From NCBI GenBank assembly GCA_008534395.1, contig SHMQ01000002.1, forward strand, positions 1-64,000: DNA of 64,000 bases. Reading direction: 5' to 3'. The translations under genes and the position numbers were made by a program. The notes beneath the pieces are model-generated. The model saw only the letters and a program-made list of their open reading frames with translations. It ran no database searches and was not told the DNA's origin. Shown here one piece after another: positions 55,776 through 63,478 of this stretch. Numbering within the stretch: the first letter of the stretch is position 1; each line of letters starts with the position of its first letter. The stretch comes from Candidatus Acidulodesulfobacterium acidiphilum. GTDB lineage: Bacteria > SZUA-79 > Acidulodesulfobacterales > Acidulodesulfobacteraceae.

Positions 55776-57036
55776 CTTCCTGCCTCATCGTATGGTTACT
55801 ATATCCGATACTCTGAATACCCGTAAGAGCATACTCCAGAGGCGTTAATTCCGCCGTTCCCGGCGTATTTTTTAAGATTGTTAATCCTTCAAGGAAAAGG
55901 TTAATACTTGCATTTACATCTCTGTCGTGGACGGCTCCGCATTGCGGGCATATCCAGAACCTTTCGGATAACTTAAGGTCTTTATGGATATATCCGCAGT
56001 CCGGAGTAGAACAAGTTTTAGACGACGGATAAAACCTGTTAACCTTAAATACCTGTCTGCCGTACCAAGACGCTTTATATTCAAGCATATCGTTAAATTT
56101 ACTCCACGATACGTCGGATATAGGCTTCGATAAATTACCGTTCTTAACCATTCCTTTGATATTTAAGTCCTCGAGAACGATAACTTGGCTATCGTTTACC
56201 GTTCTTGAAGACAATTTATGCAAAAAATCGTTGCGCTGATTAAATATATGTTCGTGCAATTTTGAAAGTTTATTTTTAAATTTAATATAATTCTTTGACG
56301 GAGTAGTCTTATCCTGTTTACTGCGTTTATGAACCTTTCTATCAAGTTGTCTTGAAAGCTTAATAAGGCGTTTTTGGGACTTAAGCAAATATTTCGGGTT
56401 AGGTATCTTAAAACTCTCTTTATTATCAAAGCTTGTGCCTGTAGTTATAATGGCAAAATCTTTTAAGCCTAAGTCTATGCCTGTTGATATACCTACCACT
56501 TTTTTAGGTATATACGGAGTAAAAGCAAACTTTTCTACCAGCATATTGACGTAATACTTGCCGGACGTAGTTTTAGAAATACTAATAGACTTTACCGCTT
56601 CGTAAACTTTCCTATGAAATTTAACCTTTATAGCGGTTTTGAGTTTCGGTATATTGATAAAACTGTCCTTTATCTCAAAGCTTTGCGGTATTACGATACT
56701 GCTATATACGCCTTTCTTTTTGAAATTGGGATAACCTGCCTGTTTCTTAAAGAATTTCTGAAAGGCATCGTCCAAATCCTTAAGGCTTGCTTGCAAGGAT
56801 TGGGAGTTAGCTTCTTTAAGAAAAGAAAAGCCTTTTTTAAGCAAAGGCAATATTTTTTTAAATTCATAGTAGTTAAATTTAATATTATGAGTTTTATATA
56901 AATGCGTAGCTCTTTCAAGAAAGAAATTATATACGAACCGGTTATAGCTCATCTGCTCGTCGAGATAAGCTACCTGCTCGGCGTTAGGATATAACCGAAA
57001 TCTATATACGTAAAATTTATTGTCTCTATCTTTCAT
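55753..57036 (-). CDS. tnpB: TnpB (IS200/IS605 family RNA-guided nuclease)
   Basis: 427 residues. OrfB_IS605 order: N-terminal FRLYPNAEQVAYLDEQ and RATHLYKTHN, TGIDLGLKDFAIIT (RuvC-I Asp), VIVLEDLNIKGMV (RuvC-II Glu), then the zinc finger SSKTCSTPDCGYIHKDL and FWICPQCGAVHDRDVNASIN (RuvC-III Asp). All three catalytic acids seem intact. TnpB is an RNA-guided nuclease that helps keep IS605 elements at their site. No TnpA is present, so the element is non-autonomous here. It interrupts the leader of the 55194 gene. Confidence 0.93.
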   Translation of the reverse strand: MKDRDNKFYVYRFRLYPNAEQVAYLDEQMSYNRFVYNFFLERATHLYKTHNIKFNYYEFKKILPLLKKGFSFLKEANSQSLQASLKDLDDAFQKFFKKQAGYPNFKKKGVYSSIVIPQSFEIKDSFINIPKLKTAIKVKFHRKVYEAVKSISISKTTSGKYYVNMLVEKFAFTPYIPKKVVGISTGIDLGLKDFAIITTGTSFDNKESFKIPNPKYLLKSQKRLIKLSRQLDRKVHKRSKQDKTTPSKNYIKFKNKLSKLHEHIFNQRNDFLHKLSSRTVNDSQVIVLEDLNIKGMVKNGNLSKPISDVSWSKFNDMLEYKASWYGRQVFKVNRFYPSSKTCSTPDCGYIHKDLKLSERFWICPQCGAVHDRDVNASINLFLEGLTILKNTPGTAELTPLEYALTGIQSIGYSNHTMRQEAYQFIDR

Positions 57037-57074
57037 ATTATTATAGCTAACTTGCTTTTTGAGATACCGAAAAA

Positions 57075-57569
57075 TTAATTTAAATTTTTTATATTTTTAT
57101 CCAACTGTTTTAATTTTAAAATTTTTTCTTTTTCTTTTCTATCTTTTTCTTTTAATTCTCTTTCTTTTTCTAACTGCTCATTAATAACATCTTTATGTTG
57201 CCATACGAATGCTCTTGTGGGAATATTTATTCTATTGTGCATATTAAACCAATAATTGTCTCCTATATACGTTTTATATACCCCTGTGATTATATCTATT
57301 ATTTTATAACCATATCTATCACTAACATCGTATATTTTAGTATATGTTTTAGTATTTACTATCACGTATTTATATATATTGCCATCGTTATCTTTATCCT
57401 GAAAGGATATAATGTCTTCATTAATTATAAAATCGTTTACGTCTTTAAACGTTTCGATTTTACCTGAAAACGAATTTCTCTTTTTATTTATATGACGATA
57501 TATTTTTGGAATATATTCTATTAATAGAACTCCAAATATTAGAATTGCTACGCCGTATATTGGTGCCAT
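57075..57569 (-). CDS. Membrane-anchored protein, paralog of 61920-62318
   Basis: 164 residues. One span at about 4-22, a central domain with KIETFKDVNDFIINED, KIYDVSDRYGYKIIDIITGV, IPTRAFVWQHKDVINEQLEK, and a charged coiled-coil tail. The 132-residue protein at 61920 shows the same blocks (IKTYEDVNLFLDG, NIRAYIWVNRDDINKALLLQ). The N-terminal anchor is missing there. Function unknown; a duplicated accessory family of this element. Confidence 0.55.
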   Translation of the reverse strand: MAPIYGVAILIFGVLLIEYIPKIYRHINKKRNSFSGKIETFKDVNDFIINEDIISFQDKDNDGNIYKYVIVNTKTYTKIYDVSDRYGYKIIDIITGVYKTYIGDNYWFNMHNRINIPTRAFVWQHKDVINEQLEKERELKEKDRKEKEKILKLKQLDKNIKNLN

Positions 57570-57622
57570 TTATACCTCCAGCTTTTTTGTAAAATTAATT
57601 TTAGGCATGTTTCAGTCTGTCC

Positions 57623-58708
57623 TCATCCTTTGATGTTAATTATGGGTATAAATTTATCTACTACTTCTATATTTTTGCCATTCTGCGCATTTATAACATC
57701 TTCCAAATTTTTATAAGCGAATGGCGATTCGTCAAGCGTTTCTCTATCTACTTTAGCAAAAATTCCGCTCATTACGGATTTAAAATCATTTATATCTATC
57801 GTCTTTTTAGCCTTACCTCTGCTCATAACCCTGCCTGCTCCGTGAGATGCGGAATTAAGATAGTCGTTATTGCCGAGTCCTTTGACTATATAAACCCCGT
57901 CTCTCATATTTCCGGGGATTATCCCCATTTCGTCTTTTTCGGCGGATATCGCTCCTTTGCGATGCAATATGCCGTCCTGCGTAATAACAGCATGATTATG
58001 ATTTTTATTAATAAAATCATACATAAAAACGCTGATATCGAGTTTTAATATATTTAATACTATCTGCATTATTTTCTTTCTATTCTCCAAGGCAAACTCA
58101 AGGCAGTAGTTCATATCCTCTAAGTATGCCTGTCCTAATTCTGAATTTATATCGAACATCCGCCCTTTTTTCATATAAAATTCGGCGACGGTATGCCCTG
58201 CGTTTCTGGACCCGGAGTGGACGGTTATTCCTATTTCGTTTTTATCATTAATGCCTATTTCGATAAAATGGTTACCTCCGCCCAATGTCGCATATTGCAT
58301 GTTTATCTTATTCCTTACCGTTTTAGTTAATTGCTTATCGCCGGATACGGACGTAAACTCCTGTTTAATATAGCATGCCGGCTTGGACAGAGAATTAAAT
58401 CCTACGGGAATTTGTTTATATATTTCGTTAAATACGTAATCCCTAAACTCATCATAATCTTTATCTGTCTTATCTAATAAGACCTTAGTATTTATATTAG
58501 ATACGCCGCAGCCTATATCGTAACCGACGAATGACGGCGATATTTGATTATCCAGCAAAGCAACCCCGCCGATAGGCATATCGTAACCGGCATGAACGTC
58601 TGGCATTATAGCAAACGATTTTAAACAGTCTAAACTTTCGATATTTTTTATTTGATTATGCGCTTCCGACTCGATACTTTCTTTTGGAATACCGTAAAAT
58701 GTCTGCAT
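57623..58708 (-). CDS. rtcB: RtcB RNA-splicing/repair ligase
   Basis: 361 residues. RtcB hallmarks: AIMPDVHAGYDMPIGGVALL, SFVGYDIGCGVSN, ATLGGGNHFIEIG, TVHSGSRNAG, and SASHGAGRVMSRGKAK with the His that carries GMP. RtcB joins 2',3'-cyclic phosphate and 5'-OH RNA ends using GTP and manganese. Shorter than the usual 400-480 residues, but all active-site segments are present. On mobile elements it is suited to mend tRNAs cut by host toxins. An AACTTCGCTATA motif lies 45-56 bp upstream. Confidence 0.93.
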   Translation of the reverse strand: MQTFYGIPKESIESEAHNQIKNIESLDCLKSFAIMPDVHAGYDMPIGGVALLDNQISPSFVGYDIGCGVSNINTKVLLDKTDKDYDEFRDYVFNEIYKQIPVGFNSLSKPACYIKQEFTSVSGDKQLTKTVRNKINMQYATLGGGNHFIEIGINDKNEIGITVHSGSRNAGHTVAEFYMKKGRMFDINSELGQAYLEDMNYCLEFALENRKKIMQIVLNILKLDISVFMYDFINKNHNHAVITQDGILHRKGAISAEKDEMGIIPGNMRDGVYIVKGLGNNDYLNSASHGAGRVMSRGKAKKTIDINDFKSVMSGIFAKVDRETLDESPFAYKNLEDVINAQNGKNIEVVDKFIPIINIKG

Positions 58709-58771
58709 TTTTTATTCTCCATATTTAGTTATATAAAAATCTTTACTACATATATAGCGAAGTTAATCTTT

Positions 58772-59266
58772 CTACAACCTAACCAACGACTCTTTAGCTT
58801 TATTTATTAATCGAAAAAGTTTCGTAAAATTTTCTACAATAAAATCGTATATATTATTAATTAACTTTCGTTCTTCTATCAAACACAAGATATTTTCAAT
58901 TCCTGACGGATTTTCACAGTTAAGAACTATATATTCTCTGTCATCGAGAAAGTATAGCAACTCTGACAATAGATATTCTATTGCAAACAATATAAGCGAT
59001 AATAAAGCGATAAGTATAGGCAATATCACAAACTCTGCTATTGCTCCGACAAATATCATAATGATTATTTCTGACATTAATAAAATTCCATTGTTTACAT
59101 AATGCAAATGCACAACATGAGGAGCAATATATCTAAGAAAAAAGAAAAAAATCTTGCCAATCGCAAAAGTAATCAATAAATACGGCGTTAATAAAATGGC
59201 AAAAATAATAGTTTTTAAAAAAAATTTTAAACTATCTTTCAAAATTTTAGAATAATTAATAATCAT
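58772..59266 (-). CDS. Polytopic membrane protein
   Basis: 164 residues from ATG 59266, which has GGGGG upstream; a longer start at 59329 would overlap the next gene. Spans at about 12-35, 38-58, 65-90 and 95-115. The cytoplasmic C-terminal part contains YFLDDREYIVLNCENPSGIE and a helix pair. No family recognised. Same strand cluster of small membrane proteins as 61111-61883. Confidence 0.5.
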   Translation of the reverse strand: MIINYSKILKDSLKFFLKTIIFAILLTPYLLITFAIGKIFFFFLRYIAPHVVHLHYVNNGILLMSEIIIMIFVGAIAEFVILPILIALLSLILFAIEYLLSELLYFLDDREYIVLNCENPSGIENILCLIEERKLINNIYDFIVENFTKLFRLINKAKESLVRL

Positions 59267-59279
59267 AAATCCCCCGCTA

Positions 59280-59591
59280 TTATCCTGCATATCTATCATA
59301 ATATCCATTAAAACATTTCCCAAATACACGATTCATGCGCTTAAAAATTTTTTCGTCGTAAAACATCGAATAACCTTTTAAGTTAGCGACAGCACAATCT
59401 TCGGCATCCTCGCGAGACGGTATTTTATATTTCGACATCATCCAATCGACATAATCATTGAAATATCTCTCGGCATCCGCCTTATTGTCTATTTCCATTG
59501 CAGGACCTAATACGGAACGGTTTGTCATATCTCCGGGATTAAAAACTATCTTTCTCTTCTTACTCCAGAATCTGTCAAAATTTTTAAACAT
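59280..59591 (-). CDS. Hypothetical small protein
   Basis: 103 residues. MFKNFDRFWSKKRKIVFNPG, AMEIDNKADAERYFNDYVDW, and a C-terminal basic part with KIFKRMNRVFGKCFNGYYDR. It resembles phage-style small cytosolic proteins, with no family recognised. It is followed by the IscB copy 2 element (59644), 50 bp away. Confidence 0.5.
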   Translation of the reverse strand: MFKNFDRFWSKKRKIVFNPGDMTNRSVLGPAMEIDNKADAERYFNDYVDWMMSKYKIPSREDAEDCAVANLKGYSMFYDEKIFKRMNRVFGKCFNGYYDRYAG

Positions 59592-59643
59592 CTAAAACCT
59601 CCATTATTTAGTTTTATCTAAAATCAGCAATAAGACCCCGTCT

Positions 59644-61026
59644 TTACAAGGCGGGAATAAATTGCAACCCCTTGCCGTATTTAATTAAATTGACTAATTC
59701 TGTTTTAACGGGCTTTTTTAAACCCGCAAGTTTGATATACTTACCTAAATTCTGCATACCTTTAACGAGAAAGGCTTTACCGTTAAATCTTACCAAGTCG
59801 TTCGGTTGCAGTTTATACCTTACTTTCCTGATAGACGGTTTAAAGCCCTTGCGGTTAAGCTGCGTGCATCTATTCTGCCTGCGGGTAAAAGAACCGTTAA
59901 TAACGTCCGTCCTTTCTTGCCCGCTCCCGCCGGCTATGCAAAAGGCGTCGTTAGCGTGGCTCTTTTCGAGTTTCAGGGCTATCCTTGCGGACTTGGTAAG
60001 GTAGCCGTAAGTAATACTGACGGTATAGCCAAGTTCTTTTAACTTATTAACTATTTTCCACCGCAGGATAGACATAATAGTTTCCGCCTTAAAGGTCTTA
60101 TGCTTCTTGATTTTAAGTTCGAGCTTGCCCTTGTGATAAGCCTTATGACAACTTTCGCATAATGTTATCAGGTTATCCGGTCTATCCGTCCCGCCGTCAG
60201 CTCTCGGAGTAACGTGGTGAACGTTAAGTATTTTATCTTTACTCTTGCCGTTGCAAGCTTGGCATATATGGTTATCACGGTATAAGACGTATTCCCTGAC
60301 ATTCCAAAATCCCGCTTGTTCTCCATTCTGATATTCAACGCCGGATATATCCGGATCCTTAATTTTTTGAATATCGAAAGCGGCGGCTTCGACGGTAATC
60401 TCCATAACCGGTAAAATAGACTTAATAAATTCTACCGCTTTGATATGCTCGTTAAGCCTGTGTTCTACCGACGGAGCGAGCCAGCCGGCTTTCTTGCTCT
60501 TAACTCTGTTTAAGAAACGAGCCTTACGATACCAGAGGCGGTTTCTCCGAGTCCTGCGGTATTGCCTTTTTTCGGATAACAGCTTCGGTATATCCGTTCT
60601 TAACTCTACTTCGGAGCGAAAAAGTTCTTTAGCACTTGATACCGCCGATAATCCGATGTGCTTGTATCCGGTATCGACGCCTAAGGATACAGGTTGCTTT
60701 GTTTCTCCCGTCGCATAAGTAAGCTGAATCGTAAAGGGAGTTCTCATAATTACTTTGGCTAATCCTTTTCTTAAAAGTTTTCTTGCTTTGCCTGCCGTTG
60801 TCGGCATTAAAGGCTTACCGCGCATGTTTAAGACGAATACCCGCGGGTTTCGTCCTCTCCTGCCGGAGAGTAGGTTCTCTTCGGGATTGTTATTAACCGT
60901 TTTTAAGCCTGCCGCACTAAGAGTTTCCTCTTTGTTTAACGACAAACCACAGTTGCTACGGACTAAAGAAGTATCCGTAGGTGTGTCGGTTATCCGTCTT
61001 GTTAATAACTTCTGCATTTTTTTCAT
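59644..61026 (-). CDS. iscB: IscB RNA-guided nuclease (copy 2)
   Basis: 460 residues as an open frame. The IscB core begins at about residue 62 (FVLNMRGKPLMP): RuvC-I SLGVDTGYKHIGLSAV, Arg-rich bridge, RuvC-II EITVEAAAFDI, HNH with CQAC and CESC around NVHHVTP, RuvC-III HANDAFCIAGG. Up to the SGQERTD segment it is highly similar to copy 1; after that (RRQNRCTQLNRKGFKPSIRK, then VRYKLQPNDLVRFNG) the sequence differs from copy 1. The first 61 residues run through the omegaRNA region, so the real translation start may be further in. It lies directly after the stop of the 61111 gene's neighbour. Confidence 0.9.
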   Translation of the reverse strand: MKKMQKLLTRRITDTPTDTSLVRSNCGLSLNKEETLSAAGLKTVNNNPEENLLSGRRGRNPRVFVLNMRGKPLMPTTAGKARKLLRKGLAKVIMRTPFTIQLTYATGETKQPVSLGVDTGYKHIGLSAVSSAKELFRSEVELRTDIPKLLSEKRQYRRTRRNRLWYRKARFLNRVKSKKAGWLAPSVEHRLNEHIKAVEFIKSILPVMEITVEAAAFDIQKIKDPDISGVEYQNGEQAGFWNVREYVLYRDNHICQACNGKSKDKILNVHHVTPRADGGTDRPDNLITLCESCHKAYHKGKLELKIKKHKTFKAETIMSILRWKIVNKLKELGYTVSITYGYLTKSARIALKLEKSHANDAFCIAGGSGQERTDVINGSFTRRQNRCTQLNRKGFKPSIRKVRYKLQPNDLVRFNGKAFLVKGMQNLGKYIKLAGLKKPVKTELVNLIKYGKGLQFIPAL

Positions 61027-61104
61027 AATTAATGCCCCCTAATCAACCAGTTGCCCTTGTGCCTCACGACTCAAGCCCCGTCCGAAAGGGCGGGGTGATT
61101 GACT
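60841..61104 (-). ncRNA. omegaRNA of IscB copy 2
   Basis: Shares with the copy 1 omegaRNA region CCACAGTTGCTACGGACT and ATCCGTAGGTGTGT on the + strand, and an outer end GGTGATTGACT (61094-61104). Hairpin CCCCGTCCGAAAGGGCGGGG lies near that end. The guide should start with minus-strand bases just outside (TTTTGATTAGAATACG). The 5' part of the 460-codon frame overlaps this RNA. Confidence 0.65.
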
Positions 61105-61110
61105 CGTATT

Positions 61111-61470
61111 CTAATCAAAAGGACGCCAAGCATACCTTAATATTTTTTCAAAAAAACCATATTTTTTATTATTATCTGTAAATTCTATAATATTTCTTTT
61201 CCATAAAAAGTTTACTATTAAAGATAAAATAATCATGGCAATTATATATGATAGGAGTCCAAATATAAGTAATGCTATAAGTAATGTAGCCCCTAATAAC
61301 GGTGTATTGAAATATGAATGTAGCGAAGCATGAAAATGGCTAAAAACATGAATATTTCTAACTGTATATCCTATTCCAAATAAGATAAGATAAATTAATA
61401 TAGAACGTAAAGTAAATATAAATAATTTATTAATTAACTTACGCAAATTTTCAATATTTAAAGAAACCAT
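61111..61470 (-). CDS. Two- or three-span membrane protein
   Basis: 119 residues. Spans at about 15-35 and 58-92. N-terminal SLNIENLRKLINKLFIFTLR and C-terminal EFTDNNKKYGFFEKILRYAW. The layout, NIENLRKL or NAKNFFTAIL start followed by spans and a FTE-x-G type tail, is shared with the next gene (61515-61883), so the pair is paralogous. The IscB copy 2 element begins just past its stop codon. Confidence 0.5.
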   Translation of the reverse strand: MVSLNIENLRKLINKLFIFTLRSILIYLILFGIGYTVRNIHVFSHFHASLHSYFNTPLLGATLLIALLIFGLLSYIIAMIILSLIVNFLWKRNIIEFTDNNKKYGFFEKILRYAWRPFD

Positions 61471-61514
61471 AAAACCTCCAATAAATAAAATTATATAACT
61501 ATAGAAATTTAGTT

Positions 61515-61883
61515 TTATTTATCTTTCTTCCAATCTATAGAACCTTTTAACTTTTTTTCGATAAAAGACTCCTTGCCTTTTTCCGTAAAACTAAAAGCTC
61601 CTTTGTTATATAAATATTGCAATAAAGCATAAAACGTTGCAAGTATTAACACTACCAACATTATTACATCAAAAATAATCAATACACCAATAACAATATA
61701 GGCAAAATCCATGCCGATATTACTTGACAAACGCAATAAGTTATTTATATTGCGATATAAAAACAACACAAAAACCAACCTGCCCGCCAAATAAAAAAGA
61801 ATGATGGCAGAAAAGTATAATGCTATCTTAAAAACTAAACGCAATATCGCGGTAAAAAAGTTTTTAGCGTTAAAAACTACCAT
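61515..61883 (-). CDS. Membrane protein, paralog of 61111-61470
   Basis: 122 residues. FNAKNFFTAILRLVFKIALY start, spans at about 15-40 and 55-90, and a basic C-terminus SFTEKGKESFIEKKLKGSID. Same layout as the neighbouring 119-residue protein. Family unknown. A 35-bp gap separates it from the 61920 gene. Confidence 0.5.
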   Translation of the reverse strand: MVVFNAKNFFTAILRLVFKIALYFSAIILFYLAGRLVFVLFLYRNINNLLRLSSNIGMDFAYIVIGVLIIFDVIMLVVLILATFYALLQYLYNKGAFSFTEKGKESFIEKKLKGSIDWKKDK

Positions 61884-61919
61884 AAAACCTCCTAATAACT
61901 GCTTTTTTTGGTAAAAAAA

Positions 61920-62318
61920 CTATAAGCCGTTTTTTTTAATTTGATTTTCAAGCTCTCTTTGCCTCTGCAATTTTCTTTCTTCGTACTCGTTTCTTTCCTT
62001 TTGGAGCAAAAGCGCTTTGTTAATATCGTCTCTATTAACCCAAATATAAGCCCTAATATTCGGCTCAACTTTTTCGTCTATTAAACCTGTTGCTATTTCC
62101 TCTATAACAATATATTTATGCCATACTTTTCTTATTTTTCTTTCTCGTGACCTGTCATTACAAAAAGTAAAAAACCAATATGCGCCATTCCCAAACGAAG
62201 TTTTTGAGAAATAATGTTTATATCCATCTAAAAATAAATTGACGTCTTCATATGTCTTAATGACTTCTATTTTTGGCACATCTTTAATATTTAAAAGCTT
62301 TTTAATTTTTTTTAACAT
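61920..62318 (-). CDS. Cytosolic paralog of the 57075 protein
   Basis: 132 residues. Shared blocks with 57075-57569: VIKTYEDVNLFLDGYKHYFS and NIRAYIWVNRDDINKALLLQ, ending in a charged coiled-coil tail (EERKLQRQRELENQ). The N-terminal membrane anchor of the other copy is replaced by a short Lys-rich helix (MLKKIKKLLNIKDVPK). Function unknown. Confidence 0.55.
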   Translation of the reverse strand: MLKKIKKLLNIKDVPKIEVIKTYEDVNLFLDGYKHYFSKTSFGNGAYWFFTFCNDRSRERKIRKVWHKYIVIEEIATGLIDEKVEPNIRAYIWVNRDDINKALLLQKERNEYEERKLQRQRELENQIKKNGL

Positions 62319-62337
62319 TTTACATCCTATGTTAAGG

Positions 62338-62511
62338 TTACATTAATTTTATTTGATAAGCCACAAATCCAAGAAAAATAATAGTAAAACCAATCACAAA
62401 TATAAGGAAAACTATGGTAAATGTTTCTCCACTGAAATAATCGAGAAAATATATGAAAAACTCCGCAAAATTTGAATTTTTAAATATTTTCTGATTATCG
62501 AATACTATCAT
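62338..62511 (-). CDS. 57-residue single-span membrane protein
   Basis: ATG 62511 with GGAGG at -10 gives 57 codons: a short polar start (MIVFDNQKIFKNSNFAEF), one long hydrophobic span (about 31-52) and a QIKLM end. The frame fills the gap between the 61920 and 62555 genes and has a good RBS, so it is probably real. Same small-membrane-protein cluster. Confidence 0.6.
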   Translation of the reverse strand: MIVFDNQKIFKNSNFAEFFIYFLDYFSGETFTIVFLIFVIGFTIIFLGFVAYQIKLM

Positions 62512-62554
62512 TTTATTTGCCTCCTATTATAGCCGTTTTTTTTATTTACCATAA

Positions 62555-62800
62555 CTAACGCTTTATATTAAAAAGAACATTAAATAATGTCGGATCGGCT
62601 AAGAAAATTGCAGCGAAAACGCTAAACAAAATAACCACCATTCCAGCCCACATAACCATTCCAAACATTTTGCCGGCTTCATATTTAACGCCGTCATCAC
62701 CTTTTAAATGAGCAATTATAAAAAGTATAGTACCTACAATTATTGCAACTGCAAGACCATCTACTATAGATCTAATCATTTCAGAACCGCCGAAATTCAT
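62555..62800 (-). CDS. Two-span small membrane protein
   Basis: 81 residues from ATG 62800; AGGAGG sits just before it, while an earlier ATG lies in the hairpin. Two spans (about 12-32 and 48-70) joined by KGDDGVKYEAGKMFG. The topology is like small pilin-like or holin-like proteins, but no family is recognised. A TTGTCCG-x5-CGGACAA hairpin (62818-62836) is immediately upstream of its RBS. Confidence 0.55.
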   Translation of the reverse strand: MNFGGSEMIRSIVDGLAVAIIVGTILFIIAHLKGDDGVKYEAGKMFGMVMWAGMVVILFSVFAAIFLADPTLFNVLFNIKR

Positions 62801-62817
62801 AATAACCTCCTTTAGAC

Positions 62818-62836
62818 TTGTCCGACAACCGGACAA
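62818..62836 (-). repeat. TGTCCG palindrome before the 62800 gene
   Basis: TTGTCCG-ACAAC-CGGACAA, a perfect stem of 7 bp next to the AGGAGG of the following gene. Like copies at 55171-55187 and 63460-63478, it may act on mRNA. Related TGTCCGCA forms occur at 8345, 42682, 43290, 43887, 44048, 54650 and 55048. Confidence 0.6.
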
Positions 62837-62862
62837 AATTATTTTTTTTTATTACTAACAAT

Positions 62863-62911
62863 CCCCGTCCTTACGGACGGGGTAGCCCTGCTTTTTCTTT
62901 AAACAGGGCTA
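62863..62911 (-). terminator. Tandem hairpins after ssb
   Basis: Minus strand: TAGCCCTG...CAGGGCTA (62911-62883, overlapping the ssb stop), then CCCCGTCC-GTAA-GGACGGGG (62882-62863). No clean U-run follows, but two stable stems after a stop codon suit a terminator or RNA-stabilising element. Confidence 0.5.
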
Positions 62912-63402
62912 TTATCAAAAGGGATGTCGTCCTCATCGCCAGTGCTTGGCGGCGGCGCTTGATATTTTTGTCCGCCTTGCGTCCTCTGTGCTGTTCCTGA
63001 CATTTGTCTTTGTGTTTGCGCCTGAGGCGGTTTTTCATCATAATAATCGTCTTGTCCGCCCTGCGAATCTTCTTTTCTGCCTATCAAAACAATATTATTT
63101 GCTATTATTTCAGAGATGTATTTCTTATTGCCCTCAGCGTCGTCATAAGAGCGGTTGTTAATCCTGCCTTCTACAAAAACCTGCTTGCCCTTACTAAGAT
63201 AATTTGCCATAGTGCTTGCTAACTTATCAAAAAGCACTATATTATGCCAAATCGCCTTTTCCGTTTTATTGCCTGATTTATCATTAAAATACTCAGTCGT
63301 GGCCATCGAAAATTTTAAAATTGCCAGACCATCCGGCGTGTATCTTAATTCCGGATCTTTCCCTAAATTACCTATAAGCATTACTTTGTTTAAACTTCCC
63401 AT
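62899..63402 (-). CDS. ssb: Single-stranded DNA-binding protein
   Basis: 167 residues. OB-fold with LNKVMLIGNLGKDPELRYTP, WHNIVLFDKLASTMANYLSK and GKQVFVEGRINNRSYDD. Then a Gln/Gly/Pro-rich linker, and the acidic tip DEDDIPFDNSPV, which docks partner proteins; the usual DDIPF motif is not quite terminal. AAGGAGG RBS. As in many plasmids an own SSB supports single-stranded transfer and replication. Length and motif are normal. Confidence 0.95.
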   Translation of the reverse strand: MGSLNKVMLIGNLGKDPELRYTPDGLAILKFSMATTEYFNDKSGNKTEKAIWHNIVLFDKLASTMANYLSKGKQVFVEGRINNRSYDDAEGNKKYISEIIANNIVLIGRKEDSQGGQDDYYDEKPPQAQTQRQMSGTAQRTQGGQKYQAPPPSTGDEDDIPFDNSPV

Positions 63403-63478
63403 GATTTCCTCCTTAAATTAAATATTATTATATTTTTAAATTTTTAAAAATAACTAAGTTTGTCCGTTTTGCGGACAA

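Noticed and set aside
59806-60718. Plus-strand frames opposite IscB copy 2
   Set aside because: Shadows of the GC-richer IscB reading frame; composition and lack of RBS argue against them.
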